Below are positions 13,501 through 28,500 of a stretch of DNA of 64,000 bases, in pieces. Below the pieces are notes generated by a model that saw only the letters and a list, made by a program, of their open reading frames with translations, had not been told where the DNA came from and searched no databases. How positions within the stretch are numbered: the stretch's first letter is position 1; each line of letters opens with the position of its first letter. Source of the DNA: Fragum whitleyi (lineage: Eukaryota; Mollusca; Bivalvia; Cardiida; Cardiidae); contig OX411552.1 in assembly GCA_948146395.1 (NCBI GenBank), positions 10,683,686 through 10,747,685 of the forward strand, read 5' to 3'. A program made the translations under genes and the position numbers.

Positions 13501-16500
13501 ATTACCAGGTGTTTTAGAGCAGGTTGTTAACTGTAGAGATGCTATAGCCCAGGAATATCTCATGGAATGTATTATACAAGTAAGGCTCTTTTCTATTTTC
13601 ATTTGCAAAAGTATCTGGCTCCTATTCTACTGAATTTTTCTTTTGTTTGAACAAATTGCTTATTGTTGGGGCATTTTAATTGATCTGGCTGAAGTTTTTT
13701 CCACATTAATTAAGTTGAAAAAATGCACTGTAGACAAAGATCAGACTGTAGGCCTACGCCTGTGCAGGCTCATCTTAGTCTATACTATTGGCTAAAACAT
13801 TATTGATGTCATTAACAGTATAAGAAGGATTAAATGTCTTTTCAAGCTGGACTAATCAGAGTATAGGGGGGCAATTCTGGTCACATTTGTTGGCATTGAC
13901 GTCTGCAGAATACTTTGGTTATGGTTTCAACTGTGTCAAATCTCTTACTCAGGGATCGACACTAACACAAGTCCTCTGGCCCGATACCTGTGGTTTTTAA
14001 GGAGGACTGGTAGAAGTTGCTGTGCTGCAGGTCTTCAGGCCTGTAGATACTGGGCATATTACTTTTACACTGACCTGTTTTGAAAAATAGTTTCCTTTCC
14101 AATACTCAATTTTTCTAATACCCTTCAAAACCTATGTTGAAAAAAGAGAAATTACTTGCCACAAGCAATTTCTTCTTTTCCCACACTGTCTTCCATACAT
14201 TTTACATGTAAAAATGCTTAAAGTTATTTAAAGTTTTCTAGGAGGACCTGTTATTATCTGGGAGGACTTGCAAAATTAAGAGCTTAAAGGTCCTTGTGGC
14301 TGGAGGTGCAAAGTAGTTAGTGTCCAATCCTGCTACTTAAGCTATTGCTTGGAAACTTTGCAAATGCTTTTGTCATCATAGTTTCAGCCTCTAGACAAAA
14401 CTCCTGTGAAAGATTCATTACTCTGATAATGAATCTAGTGGAATTTAAATCCTTTACAAAATAATAAAACCTTGGTTTAATTTTTCGTGCAACTGATGTA
14501 TATCTGTTATATCTCTGTTTCTACTATAGCTATTGCTTGGAATTATTGTAATGCTTCCATGACACTCATATCATTCCCTCAATAAAGATTGATTTTCATA
14601 ATGTCCACATTGATTGACTGTTGACACTCACTAGGAATAGCTGAGCTCCTCCGACAGTTCTTTTAACCCTTGTCATGCTTAAACCAGAATATTACTCCTT
14701 TGGCATGAAGAAAAGAAAAAGATGAGCCTGAACAAAATAGGCAGTCTGATCTTAGTCTTTACCACATTATTTTCCTTTTGAGTTCAAACAAGTCTGAATA
14801 GTTATATTTTAAAAAGAAATACAGTTAAACTTCACTAGCTCTAACACCTTGGGGACTTGATCATTTGTTCAAGAGATCTGGAGTTCATCCAATCCATAGT
14901 ACTGTAAAGGTACCAGAAGATGGAAATATGTCATATTCGTAATACATCATATCTGAAAATACATATACTTATTTGGTTCTTCAATTTTACTATTCAACTC
15001 CCTTGTTTGAATATAACTCATGAATGATCCAAGGGATTGTGTGTTTGAAATTTGTAAAGAAATAAAATGATAAAATAATTTTCAGTTAGAGTGTCTTATT
15101 GTTGAATTTCATTTTTAAACAAAAAGCGATTGTAACATATATCATTCATTTTACCTACAATTGCAATTTAAAGTTAAGCATAATTTAGCCCCCATTTAAA
15201 CATCGCTTAAATATTTAAATTGTTAATGTTCATTGTGTTTATAAAAATCTACATCAGTTTTTGAAAAAAATTGTAGATTAAGGTTAAATTTTAGATAAAC
15301 CTTAGTTATTCAAACCTGGATTTCTACAGGGGTCACTCCTTCAATGTTTCTAGCAGGCGTTATGTCTCTATAGGTTTTTGTTCATCTAAATAAACTAGTC
15401 ACCAATATATCAATACGAGACACTATAAAATAATGAACGTTGTAAAATTTTGAAGAGCAAGTGGCTAATCAAGAGTTCGACAGTCCTGGTGTACGAGTTT
15501 TCTGAGGTTGAACATGATGAATTATGAGCAAAATCTGCTAGGACTAGGATCCGTGTTCGAATTTTCCCTAGTCTTTGAGAGTACCCATGATCAAGAAACA
15601 GAAGTTTGACTGTACTGGCTCGCATTCAGGGCATGTATTGTAGTCTCTTCAGTACCTTGATTGTAATGTTATTTTCACAATTCAGCATGACAAGGGTTAA
15701 GAGAACTTACCGTCTCTAGATTTAAATTAACAATTTAGTATCTGACTCAATAATAGCTCACCTGTTTGTAGATAAACCCAAAGGAATTGAAATTCCTTTC
15801 CTATTGGCAGTGTTGAATAGTATATTTTGTCTTGTTAAAATTTGATATTTGGATAACTCTATTTCAAATTACAGGTATTTCCAGATGATTTCCATCTACA
15901 GACTTTGAGCCCTTTCCTGAGAGCCTGTGCTGAACTTCATGCTAATGTCAATGTGAAAAATATTATTATTTCACTGATTGACAGGTAGGTTTAGGAAAAG
16001 CAAGTTACAGTCGATATTGTGCGAGCGACCACGTCTTTTAAGCGACCCATTTTATTAAACGACCGTCATAAAATGTCCCTTCATTGTAAAACAAGATCTC
16101 TGAAAAAGTGGACATTTTTTATGAAAAAATTGTTTCTTTTTGAATCTTATGTGATTGAACCCATTAGAATCGTCTCAATGAGACGATTCTGATGGGTTCT
16201 AACACCATAGGATTCAGTAAGACTTAGGCAACAATGTATATATGCTATCAAAATGACCTGTCTTATCTATCATGAAATATTGTAATAAGCGACCATTCCC
16301 TTAAGCGACTGATTTTAGGTGGTCCCCTAAGTGGTCGCTGAACACAAGTTTTAGTGTACTTGAATTCTTTTATGCATTGTAGTTTGTTATTGGCGGGCTG
16401 ATATATAGCAACATATTTCCATTGCTCTTCTAGTGAAATTACAAAAAACTTAACTGTGCATGTGTTAAATTTACTTAACTTAATGTTATCTCAGCAGAGC

Positions 16501-19500
16501 TCAATAAACTGAAGACATCTTCACTTTGTAATGCATGTAATGAATGGACAAGTTTTAAAGAAATTGTCGTTTCAATTGATTACAAATCATGCAAAACTAC
16601 GATAAAATAAAAAAAAAAATGGATGTACATCTGTGGGTGCATATGTAAAAGAATGATGACTTTTAAATGTTTTTTCCAATTTGAAATACTTTCTATACAG
16701 AAGTCTTGTGAATCATTTTGCTTGCTTTGATATTTTACAGACTGGCTCAGTTTGCCAAGAATGAGGAAGGACCAGGAATCCCCACAGAGATACAACTGTT
16801 TGATATTTTCTCACAACAAATAGCACAAGTTATTCAGGTATACAATTAGACTTTTTAAATAAAAACATTTTAATTCTTTAGACTCTTCACTGCTTACTCT
16901 GTATTTTTAATTGGATGCTATACCTTTTAGTAAAACAATTTTGGTCAGATTGTAAATGCCAGGCACAATATATATTATGTCTTAGTTTCCCAGTAAACAA
17001 TACTGATTATTTTAGCAGTTTAAATGGCTTTTAATTTTACTATGAACTGACTTAAGTTATGCTGTGGTTATTAATTCAGCACATACTAAAATGAAAAACA
17101 ATAATCTGTTTCATGTATTAGTATATTAGATACGGCATGAATTATAAGATAAATTAGGAAAAGACCAAGGGGTTTTGAAAGGTGAATGAGTTTATGAATA
17201 TATTAAAGCTTAAAAAAAAATAATAGTCTGCCTACCTTTGAGTTACATTATACATGTATAAACTTTAAACACTGTACAAGAGAGTCTACCTGTTTCCCAT
17301 TGTTCTCTCTCTCATTCTCTCACTCTCCCCCCTCTCTCTCCCTCTTTCTTTCTCTCAAAGCTTTGTTACTTCAATTTTAGATTCTTTATCCAAGTTCATG
17401 ATGGAAGAAAATCTTCTATCTTAAATGATTAAAGTTAAATGAAAACCCTGAATAAGGACCTCTTTTAAGTGGTAACTTGTTATATATTTTACTGTACCTA
17501 CAAAGCTATGAATCTAACCAAATATTTATGTTATATTTATGAACAGGCTGTAATTACAGGTATTGGTCACCCAACAACAATTTGTAAATTTTTGCAATGT
17601 CATTCATCCTTTGAATGGCAAATGAATTAATCTTCAGGTAATGAAGGACTTAAGCTATCATACTATGATTTTTTTTTTGTATTTCAGAATCGTTCAGACA
17701 TGCCCCCTGAGGATATAGTGGCATTGCAAGTAGCCCTGATAAATCTGGCATTAAACTGTTATCCTGATAAAATAGAATATGTGGATAAAGTCCTGGAGAC
17801 CACAGAAGAAATATTTAATAGGCTAAATCTAGATCAGTAAGTAATGATTACCTGCAATAATAATCAGTAGTTGACTAGTGGCCCTGATAAACCTGGAATT
17901 AAACTGTTATACTGATAAAATAGTATGTGTGGATAAAGTACTAGAAACAACAGAAGATATAATTTTAAAAATGGCTAAATCTAGACCAGTAAGTAGAGTC
18001 GGTCCGGGTAATTCTGTACGGATTTGGATAGTTTGGATTATTTTGAGAACGTCTCTTTAATGACGATCACAATAACATACTTTCATAATGATATTATATT
18101 TCTTCTAGCGAATACTCCTTATTTAACTCTAAAAACTATGCCACATGTTTAGAAAAATCACAATAAAGGCCAGTAGCTGATACCGGCCATTTCCGTACAT
18201 AAGCGGGTTAATCCGTACGCTTCATCGGGAAAATGGGTTATGAATAACGGGGTGGTAAAAGTAATAGCTTAGTTTTGTGGATGGGGAATATTCATGATTT
18301 AGACAGTTAAATGTTCATAAAAGGCGAACATGGGCTTCTAAGTACTAAGTGTGGCGAGCCCAAGAGGGAATAATAGGACCCCCTCAAACTTGGTACAGAT
18401 TTGCGCATCCACTGAAAAAACTTTAAACGTTAGTAGGTGATCAAAACACAGTAGCTACTGCTTCATTAGGCTAAACTGTTTCTCGAAGAAAAACTAATAG
18501 GTCTGGGAACAAGGTAAATGCATGTTACTAAAGCCTTTTCAAGCTGCAGTTACAAGGTTTTGATTATCCTATACGAATATATAATGTCAATCTTCATTTG
18601 TTGTGATCTTTATGGGTAAAATAATATTGGCCTGTACGAAATTAGCCGCACCCTACAATTGTACATTTTTAAATGTGAGCTAATTCCGTACAGTATGAAA
18701 AATCTCATTTTATCTACAAAGGACTCGGTTTCACAAAAAAATATTACCAGGAGAGTGAAGGTTATTTTTTATCTTTTAACAAGTTAAACTATGATTCACA
18801 ATTACAATTCACGTAAGCATTGGGTATTTTACGCAGACATTTGGACAGATGGTACCGAGTGACCTTTTCGTACTTATCTGACTGGGTATTTGAGAATTAG
18901 GGAGTGACTCAGTTAGTGCCGTCTTGAATCAGCTATGAGCAAAACATAAGGTCACGATTGCGTGGTAATTATCCGATATTTGGTTTGAGCTATATTGGCT
19001 TTTTAAAAACCAGGTTAATTTAAAAAATAACTTGAAATGCATTTTACTAGAAATACGTAATTAATTCAAGAATACGGAATTTCCCGCGTGTACTAAGGAA
19101 TTACCCGGACCTACTCTAGTGATTACTTAAACATATTATTATCCCCTGCTTTGAAAAAGAGGGGTACGAGGGTTGATCCAAAAGTACGTAAAATGAGGTT
19201 ATAAGTCATCAGAAAAGTTCACTGTCAAAACAAAAATCATACAGTCTTGTAATGCATCATCTGTGTAATAAACATGAAAATTTTTTAAATGTTTACATTC
19301 AATAGTGGCTGAAAAATGCACGAAACAAGACGGAGACCCCCTACTAAGGCGGGGGAGCAAGAACATCAAATGCTACGTCAATAGTTACTCTTTTCTACAT
19401 AGTCTACGCTAACTCTGATGCCTTTCTGTACCAGATACATCCACTTACTGAAATTATCCACATCCCATTTGTAATCGAAATTTCTATATGCATGTTATTT

Positions 19501-22500
19501 TTAGTAAGGTGGAAAGCCAAATGCAGGACATTTATTTTTGCAAAATATTGTGAATCCATTAGAATAGATTTGTTCGATGAAACTCCATTATATCACTCTA
19601 AAAGCTCCTTTGAAGCCTGTCCCTTTTCGAATATCCGGGATAGCGTTAGGAAAAGTTATCTTCTTTACAATTTTATCATCTTCCTAAATTATCTGAAATG
19701 TCTAGATTGATAAGTAGCATAAATCTGTCGAAATTCGAAAATTAAACTACGTTCATATTCTGGTGTTGACGTCTTGTCAGTTTGTTCTCGTTTATTCAAA
19801 ATTATCAAATATATTCTGTGCCCATTAAAGTGTCACAATAGCTTTGAATAATAAAAAATAATATCTCTTTGCATCCTTTTTAATTTAGCTAAGAGAAATT
19901 CACCTGAAGTTTCAGGAAACTTACAGAAAACTTGATTTATTTAACAGAATTGCAATATTTTTTCATGCTCCCCCACCTTAGCATACATATGTTTCTATGG
20001 TAACGTATTCTAAGACCACTAAAGATAATTGTGCAAAAATAATAACATTAATGTTCTTTGTACTTACTAAACTGCAAATTGACCCCAAAAAAATATATTG
20101 AACAAGCTAGAAATGCGAAAGTTATCAGCCTATTCTCCGAACTTCTGGATCATCCCTTGTATATTGCTTTGCTCTTGTCGGTCAGTTGGGCTATAGGTTG
20201 GTCCTTAGACCAATTTTTTGCCTGGAGCCTATCTCAAAAATTATGCATGCTAGAATCATGAAACTTCATAGGTGGATAGATCTGATTGAGGAGATGTGCA
20301 GTGTACAAGAACCATAGCTCTACTTGTTATATTTTTTTAGTTATTGCCCTCACTTGATTGCTCTTATGGGGGTACCTAAAAGTTTTACAAACATCTCTTG
20401 TTAACCCTTGTCATGCTGAATATAACTTTGGCATAATTACATTGAAATCAAAATATTGATGATGCAGATATTCCTATTGTGAGTTGGTACTTATTTTGTC
20501 TATTTGCCTATCTGTCTGTAGGGGTGTACTTCCAGTGCTTGTTAATGCAAGTCCTCCTTAAAATGTATGTGTCTGCATTAAAATGTTTGCAGAATGATGC
20601 TTTTCCTTGGTGTGTCCTTATTTGGTTTTACAGAAAAATGGAACTGCTTTTGAAATATCATTTTTTTCTATTTTACTATATTTCTAAGTACTGCCCTTTT
20701 TGGAAAAGTTTATAATTATGGATTAAGTGGAAATAAACTATATTTTGTACATTTTCAGTTTAGAGCATGGTAGTCCAGTATCCAAAGAACTAATGAGGTT
20801 GATGAAGATTCCTATAGACAGCTATAACAACATTTTGACGGTGTTAGAACTGCAACATTTTGGTCCATTATTTGAGTACTTTGATTTCCAGAGTAGGAAG
20901 GTCATGAGTTGTTATCTGATCTCCAATGCCCTGGAAAATGAGACATTTATAGGAACACAGGAACAAGTAAGTGGTTTACTAATATATGACAAGTCCCATG
21001 AATAACCTAGTTTAAGACCTTTCTGTGATTCATCTGGGCCCGAGGTTATAAAACTTTTCTCAGACTCAGGCTCAATTTTCTCAAATTTCAAATTAAAATA
21101 ATTGTATGAAAATAAAAGATGATATTAATAAGTTGTTATTTATAACAACTTATTAATATCATCTTTTATGTTTCTACACTTAAATGAGTAATGAAACAGA
21201 ATTAGGGCTTTAATCTCAAACTGAAATTTGAGAAAATTGAGCCTGAGAAAAGTTTTATAACCATGGGCCCTGAATTCCAAATTATGTTTATATTCTTATT
21301 TTCCTCTTAGCTTTTTATTAAATCCCATCTTCATCTACAACTAAGAACATCCAGAAATCAATACTGATTCAATCAAAATCACTTGTTTAGAACTACTTTC
21401 AAGGCAGTCAAAACACTTTCTTATTTGAACTTTTTGAAGCGGTGAACAAATTCATTAAAATCACACCAAACTGGTTTGAATACTCCAGCAAAATATGCAA
21501 TAATCCAATTAATTGTACAGTATAAGAATAACATTTACTAAAAACTGGTTAATTACAGGTAGACAGCCTATTAAACATTGTCAATGTTTTGGTACAAGAC
21601 CAGAATGACCAACCTGAGGAGGCTGATGATCCGGAAGACTTTGCGGAGGAACAGGGATTGGTTGGCCGGTTGATACATTTACTGTACACTGAGGATGCCA
21701 ATCAGCAATATTTGGTAAGAGTTAGAAAGTGTACCCAATGGAATAAGTACTTAATGTAGTGGTTATTTTTAGACAAAAAAATAACTTTAACAAAGTGCAT
21801 GTACGAGGGTCATCCAAGAAATAGTGAGACTGGTTCTATATCTTGAAAACTAATGAAGATCTTAAAACGAAATTTTATATGCATGCACATTTTTTTCTCC
21901 AGCATTTATTTTTAACATCAACTAGTACGTTGCCGTGATGTCGTGTTGATGATGTCACAAAAAATGACGTCATGACGTAAACCATGACCAGATGAATATC
22001 AAAATAACAGAAATGTTACATCTTTTAAGTGTTTGATTTCAGACAATTGAAGAAGATAGAAACCCTGTTTTGTAATGAATATTATGCAGGGATAAAGTAC
22101 TTTCTTACTGTACCTTATTTCTACTGATAATTTTTTTTCATCAGTAGTAAAACTTGATTTTAGGAAAAAAATTCCTTTTTGCATGATTTTGATCTCTAAG
22201 ACATTATTTTTCAAATAAAGTATTTGCATTTTAAAATTTGGTTGAGATTTTTTTAAAGATGCCATCTTATATCTTCAGAAAAGAGATTAGTCCAAATTTT
22301 TTTGTCAAAACTTAAGAGTACATCAATGTAGAGTTGCATTTAGATACCCTCCCTTTTTTCAGAACGACGTTGTCAGATAAAAGGAAGGTATTCGTCATGA
22401 AATGTGACGTCATTTCTTTCGAAAAGTATATAACAACTGACTACCACTTAGATATACTACCAGAAAACATTTATCAATGAAATTTGGGTCAAAAACACCG

Positions 22501-25500
22501 CCAAGTAGTCCAATATGACATGTTTTTAGCTCCACTGGCCGAAGGCCAGCGAGCTATTGTCATGGCGGAGTGTCCGTTGTGAGTCCGTCCGTCCGTGTGT
22601 GCGTGTGTGCGTGCGTAAACTTTTTCTTTAAACATCTTCTCCTCCCAAACCAATGGGCGGATGGTAGAAATGATCCTTGGGTGGCCCTCTTCTTAAATTG
22701 TTCAAAGAATTGTGATTAGCCCCCAAATATGGGCATGGCAGGGCGTGGCATTTTTTCACTTTGAAATATGTAAAAATCTTCTCCTCCCAAACCATTGGGC
22801 CGATTTCATTGAAACTTGGCATGGATGTTCCTTGGGTGACCCTTTACTTAAATTGTTCAAGAAATTTTGATTGGCCATAAATATGGGCGTGGCAGGGTGG
22901 GGCTTGTTTTGGGGCCAAAATCTTTGAACGACATCTCCTCCTGAACCACTCAGCCAATTTCAATGAAACTTTACCAGAATGTTTCTCGGGTGACTAATTA
23001 CTTAAATTGTTGAAGAAATTTTGATTGATCCATAGATATTGGCGTGGCCTATTTTGAGCCCAAAATTTTTGAAATGACATTTTCTCCTAAACCACTTGGC
23101 TGATTTCAATGAAACTTTACCAGAATGTTCCTTGAGTGTCTCTTTTCAAAAATTATTTGCTAAATTTTGATTGGCCCATATATTTGGGCTTGGCAGGGCG
23201 GGGCTTATTTTGGGGCCAAAATCTTTGAACGACATCTCCTCCTGAACCACTCAGCCTATTTCAATGAAACTTTACCAGAATGTTTCTTGGGTGACTAATT
23301 ACTTAAATTGTTGAAGAAATTTTGATTGGTCCATAAATATGGGCGTGGCAGGCGGGGCCTATTTTGAGCCGAAATCTTTGAACAACATCTCCTTCTGAAC
23401 CTTATGTTTTAATAAGTTGGGTCAAGGGTTGCAGGTTCATGTTATTGAGTATTTTCGTGCAATGTGGACCAGAACCAGTTAATTATTATTAAATAGGTCT
23501 TAGGACTTTTCGGAGTGTTAATGTATTTATTTAAAGTAAGCTTTATTTAATGAAAGCCTAAAGATTTTAAAGCCAATGGAGCGATACAGGCCCTCTTGGG
23601 CCTCTTGTTTTTAACATTGAAACATCAAGGGGTTAACATGGCCATTATCTCATATGGTTCTTCTTCCTGTTGCCTAGCAACAATGGTGCGATACAAAGTG
23701 TGAAGGTAGGTGTCTGCCAAACATTGAAGGATGGTGTTACACTACACAATAGTGGAAAAATAATCGCAAATATATTAACTAGTCTCACTTTTTATTGGAT
23801 GACCCACAAACTTATTTTTATCTTAGATATTTGTGACTCATTGCACTATCAAAAGAATTGGTAAAAGTAAACTCTTTGTCATGCTGAACCCAGAATAATC
23901 TTTTTTTGGCAGGAGGTATAGACAATGATGTGCAGTCTGATATTAGTCCACACCACCTGATTTCCTTTTTAAATCAGAAAAGTTCAAAACTAATATTTAT
24001 GATTTGAATAACTTATGCAAAGGTTTTCATTCAGCATGACAAGGGTTAAGATTAGGTTCTTAGCTCATTTCCAGAATTTCCAAAAATAGAATGAGGGGTT
24101 GATTTAAAGATTTTGAATGTCCTTTTCCTTGATGGATAAATTTTCTAAGGAGTATTATAAATTGAATTATAAATGTGTAATGAAACTCGAACAAAATGTT
24201 TTTCATGCACTTGTTTTAGTATATGAATATAATTTTTAGCTTTGCTGTTAATTTTTTAGGGAAGAAAAATAAAATATAAGGCCTCCATTTGTGTCAGTGT
24301 CAATGTGATGCAAAGACTTAGATATTATTATAGACAGGAATCACTTGAAACTGGGGATAAATTTGTTTATATTTCAGATTTTGAATACAGCCCGTAAACA
24401 TTTTGGTGCAGGAGGTGATAAGAGAATCAAGTTTACATTACCACCTATAGTGTTTTCTGCATACAGACTGGCTAGCAGATATAAACAAAATATGGAGGAG
24501 GTTTGTGCATCATAAAACCCTTTTTGTATTTTCCGAAATTTAAGATTATTCAAACTGAATGAAATTGCAAAGTACAGTAAAAAAAGAAAGGAAAAGATCT
24601 CAAGTACCACTGAAATATAAACATATTAGTTTCTTATAATATCTGATGCAATATTTACATAATATGATTTTCACAGCAGTTTAACTAAAGGCCATAGGAT
24701 TGGCATTAGTTTTGTTTTAAAAATATTTTGGAGACCTGTTAAAAACAAAAAAAAAAGGGTGTCAAATGGGGAAGAAAACAATGTGGCAAAAAGAGAATTG
24801 GCTCATTTAAAGACCTTTTTTCATTAGCTTCACCCATTGTGTGGGATTGTGTTGAAAAAAGTGTAATTGCATCATAATTAAGCAGGGGTTTGGATTTTGC
24901 ATTCCTGACTTGTTCGACATGGGCTTTTCCTCTTTCGGGCAAGAACATTTTTCTAGGCCACTTGTCTGTGGACAAGTAAATACTAGACCAAATCTTGGAA
25001 CAGTACTAAAAAGAAATAGGATGAAAGTCATACTGATGTTTGTATCAAAGGATGGAAAACATTGTCTTTAATGAAGAAAGTGCTGGCTTACAGCATTTTC
25101 TTCATTAAAACAATGCTTTCTTAGTATTAAAGCAATCCATTTTTTGCGTACAACTTAATTTGATCCTAGACAAGTAGGAAATCAACTTTTACTTGTCCAT
25201 GGACAAGTGGAGAAAATTTGTATTTACTCATCCCTGATGAAGTGTCCATGTTTCTTTCACTAGGATGAGAATTGGGAGAAGAAATGTCAGAAGATATTCC
25301 AGTTTTGTCACCAGACCATCGGTGCTTTGATTAAAGCAGAACAGGCAGAGATGCCTCTAAGATTGTTTCTACAGGGTGCCATGGCGGCTGGGGGTATTGG
25401 GTTTGAGAACTATGAAACTGTGGCTTATGAATTCATGTCACAGGTGGGTCCTTTGTTTAACACAATTTATTGCTGATTTAGCATGACAGAGTTATTAGAT

Positions 25501-28500
25501 AACATAAGAACACATTTCCTACCAAAAGGCTAGCAGCAGCATAACTGTTCTTGGACCAGAGGAAATGTTACAGAGTAATTGATAGTAAATTATTAAATAG
25601 ATATTCAGGTTGAAAATTCAACCTGATTTATCTAGTTAAAAAAAAATGATTAAGGTAAGATTTTTAAAGGTGAGGCTAGTGTTTTCACCTAGCAAACATT
25701 TCACTCTGCTGTTAAGGAAACTACAGGTATTTGACAGCATACTTTGGGCTTTCATAAAGATATCATAATAATGAATGTTGGTCAGAAAATAAATGTTGAC
25801 TTAGTATCAATTGTTTGAAATGTACATTTACTGAAATCTTAGAAAGATCAACCTTCTTGTGATATGTCCCATTAAATTTTAACCACATAAATTTTAGACT
25901 ATCTAATGTGAAAAGCAGTTTAAGGAAACACATTACATCTGGCATCTTGGAAAGGAAAATTTGAGAACTCGCAGTTAAATCTATTTATTATCTTACTTAG
26001 GATTTTTTTTTTCAATTGCCTAAATAATCCCATTTCTGTTTCCACAGGCCTTCTCTCTATATGAGGATGAAATCTCAGACAGCAAGGCCCAGCTTGCTGC
26101 CATTACTCTGATTATTGGTACCCTGGAACAGATGTCCTGTTTTGGTGAGGAGAACCATGAACCCCTGAGAACTCAGTGTGCTCTAGCTGCTTCCAAGCTT
26201 CTCAAGAAACCAGATCAATGTAGGGGAGTGGCTACATGTTCTCACCTATTTTGGTCAGGAAAAAGTGCTGCCCAGGAAGGAGAGGTAGGAAATTTTTGTC
26301 AATACAAGAGTTTGAGAAAGTTGATTATGGAAACATGTAGTTTATACCTTGTTCTTTGTCATCAATTGAAAAAATAAGTTTTTACAACTTAGATTATTTC
26401 TCCTTGATTCTGCTTCCTGGAAAATACACAAGTACTCAACCGAATATGAAAGAATTAAGATTGATAGCAGCTCCTGGGAATTGAAATTCGATCAAGAGTC
26501 TGAAGCTCCACCTCTCAGCCACATTGTTGAAAATATTCAGAATAAAATGGATTTAAAATAGACCAAACAAATTGTGTAGGTTTGAAAGTATTTCTAAATG
26601 GAAATGTTGCTCCAAACTTGATTGCAATGAATACGCATGAATAAGATAACAGCCAATATAAATTATCAAAATAGTAAACATTTGTTGTATCCCTCGAATG
26701 GTAAGTGGTATGGCTTTCTCATTTCACAAGTAAATTCCTTTGCAAGACATTTCTGTTGGTGATCTATCATTGTTAGCATCAAGGTCTTATTCCAAATACT
26801 TTGGAATTTATTTCATTCAAGTAATTTGTGTTTGATTGACACAAGTTTTTCAAGAGAATTAGTTTCGTAAATTGCAGTTAAACTCGTATTAAGCAACCAG
26901 CAAAGGGATCAACAAAAAGCAGTCATCAAAGAGAATGGTTCCTAAATACAAAATTTGGTTACAAATAACAAAAATAATTTTGATTGAAAATGTATATTAT
27001 TGCGAAATTCTCAATAATTCTATGCTGATAAAACTCAATAGAACCGTCTCATTGAGATGATTCTTGTGAGTATTAACAACATAGGATTCATTTTCAATAT
27101 TCTTTAGACCAATAATACATAGTTGTTAATATATATTTATGTAATGAAGGGAATTTTGCAAAAAGTCCCTTGATAAAAATGGTTGCTTAATAGACATTGT
27201 AGCTAGAGCACTTTTGACTCTTATTTTCATTTTCTTGCTGGTTATGGTTATTTCCCTTCATATTAAGTTAGAATATTATCAAATTTTTCAGACGCGTGAT
27301 GGTAAGAGGACGTCAGACTGTCTAAAGAAGGGTGTTAAGATAGCCAATCAGTGTATGGATAACTCAGTCCAAGTACAACTGTTTGTAGAACTGTTGAACC
27401 ACTATATATACTACTATGAAAAAGGGAATGACCAGGTAAGTGTAGATTCATATTTTAACAGCTTTATCATTGGGGTAAAATTTCTTTGTTAGGATTTTGG
27501 TTGTATCCTCACTGCACAATATATACAGTGCACAATAAATAGAGGATATTGAATGAGTGGTCATGAAGTATTAAATTTGAGCTTGTGCGTAACATTTACA
27601 ACAATTTCACATGTGCGTGGTGATCAGATATAGAACAGTCTGAATGATCATACAGTGCGTTGGAAGAATTATACACATTAGACTATAGGTCCTTAGCTAC
27701 ATACAGTTACCAACATCCTGAAATTAACAAGGTGAATCATTTTTGAATGATTTTGGAATGAAGATGAATAAGTGTGATGAGTGAGTTATGAGTGAAATTA
27801 AAGGGAGATAATTCAAATATCATTAATTCTATTCTATTGAGCGAGTAGTAAAGACTCTGATCAAACTGTGTGGATGCACAGGCTGATCTGAGTTTTAACA
27901 TTGTGTTCATATGAAATTGTTGGATATGTCATGCACAGGCTCAATTATAAAACAAGGCTTTGATAAATATGACCATGTAATAGCAATGTAATTAAAACAA
28001 AATTCAAGTTCAGCATGATACTCACTTTACGAGGGGTGATCCAGAAGTTCGTATAATGGGCTAATAACTTTCATAACTTTATTATTTGGTGAATATGCAG
28101 TTTAGTAACTACGGAGTGCATATATGTTTTTATTTTTGCAGAATTATCTTAAGCGGCCTGAACATACGTTACCATAGTAACATGTGTGCGCTTAGGCGGG
28201 GGAGCAGAAAAAATATTTAGAATCTGTTCAATAGATAAAATTTTCTAAAAGTTTTGCGAAACTTAATTTGAAATTCCTTAGCTGAAAATGAAATAAGACA
28301 CAATAAGAACATTATTATTTATGTTTTTAGCTTTGTTGGGAGACTTTTTACGGACACAGAATATTTTTGATGATATAGAATATTCGAGGAAAAATGACAA
28401 GACGTCAACACCAAAATATAACTGCTGTTGATTTTTCGAATTTTGTCATGATCCGTGTTATTTACCAACCCAAGACATTGCGAATAAATTAGAAAAATAA

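Noticed and set aside
17878..18060. Exon 10 copy as a mutually exclusive VPS35 exon
   Set aside because: It lacks the first third of the exon and a usable acceptor, its C-terminal codons have diverged, and a transposon adjoins its donor.
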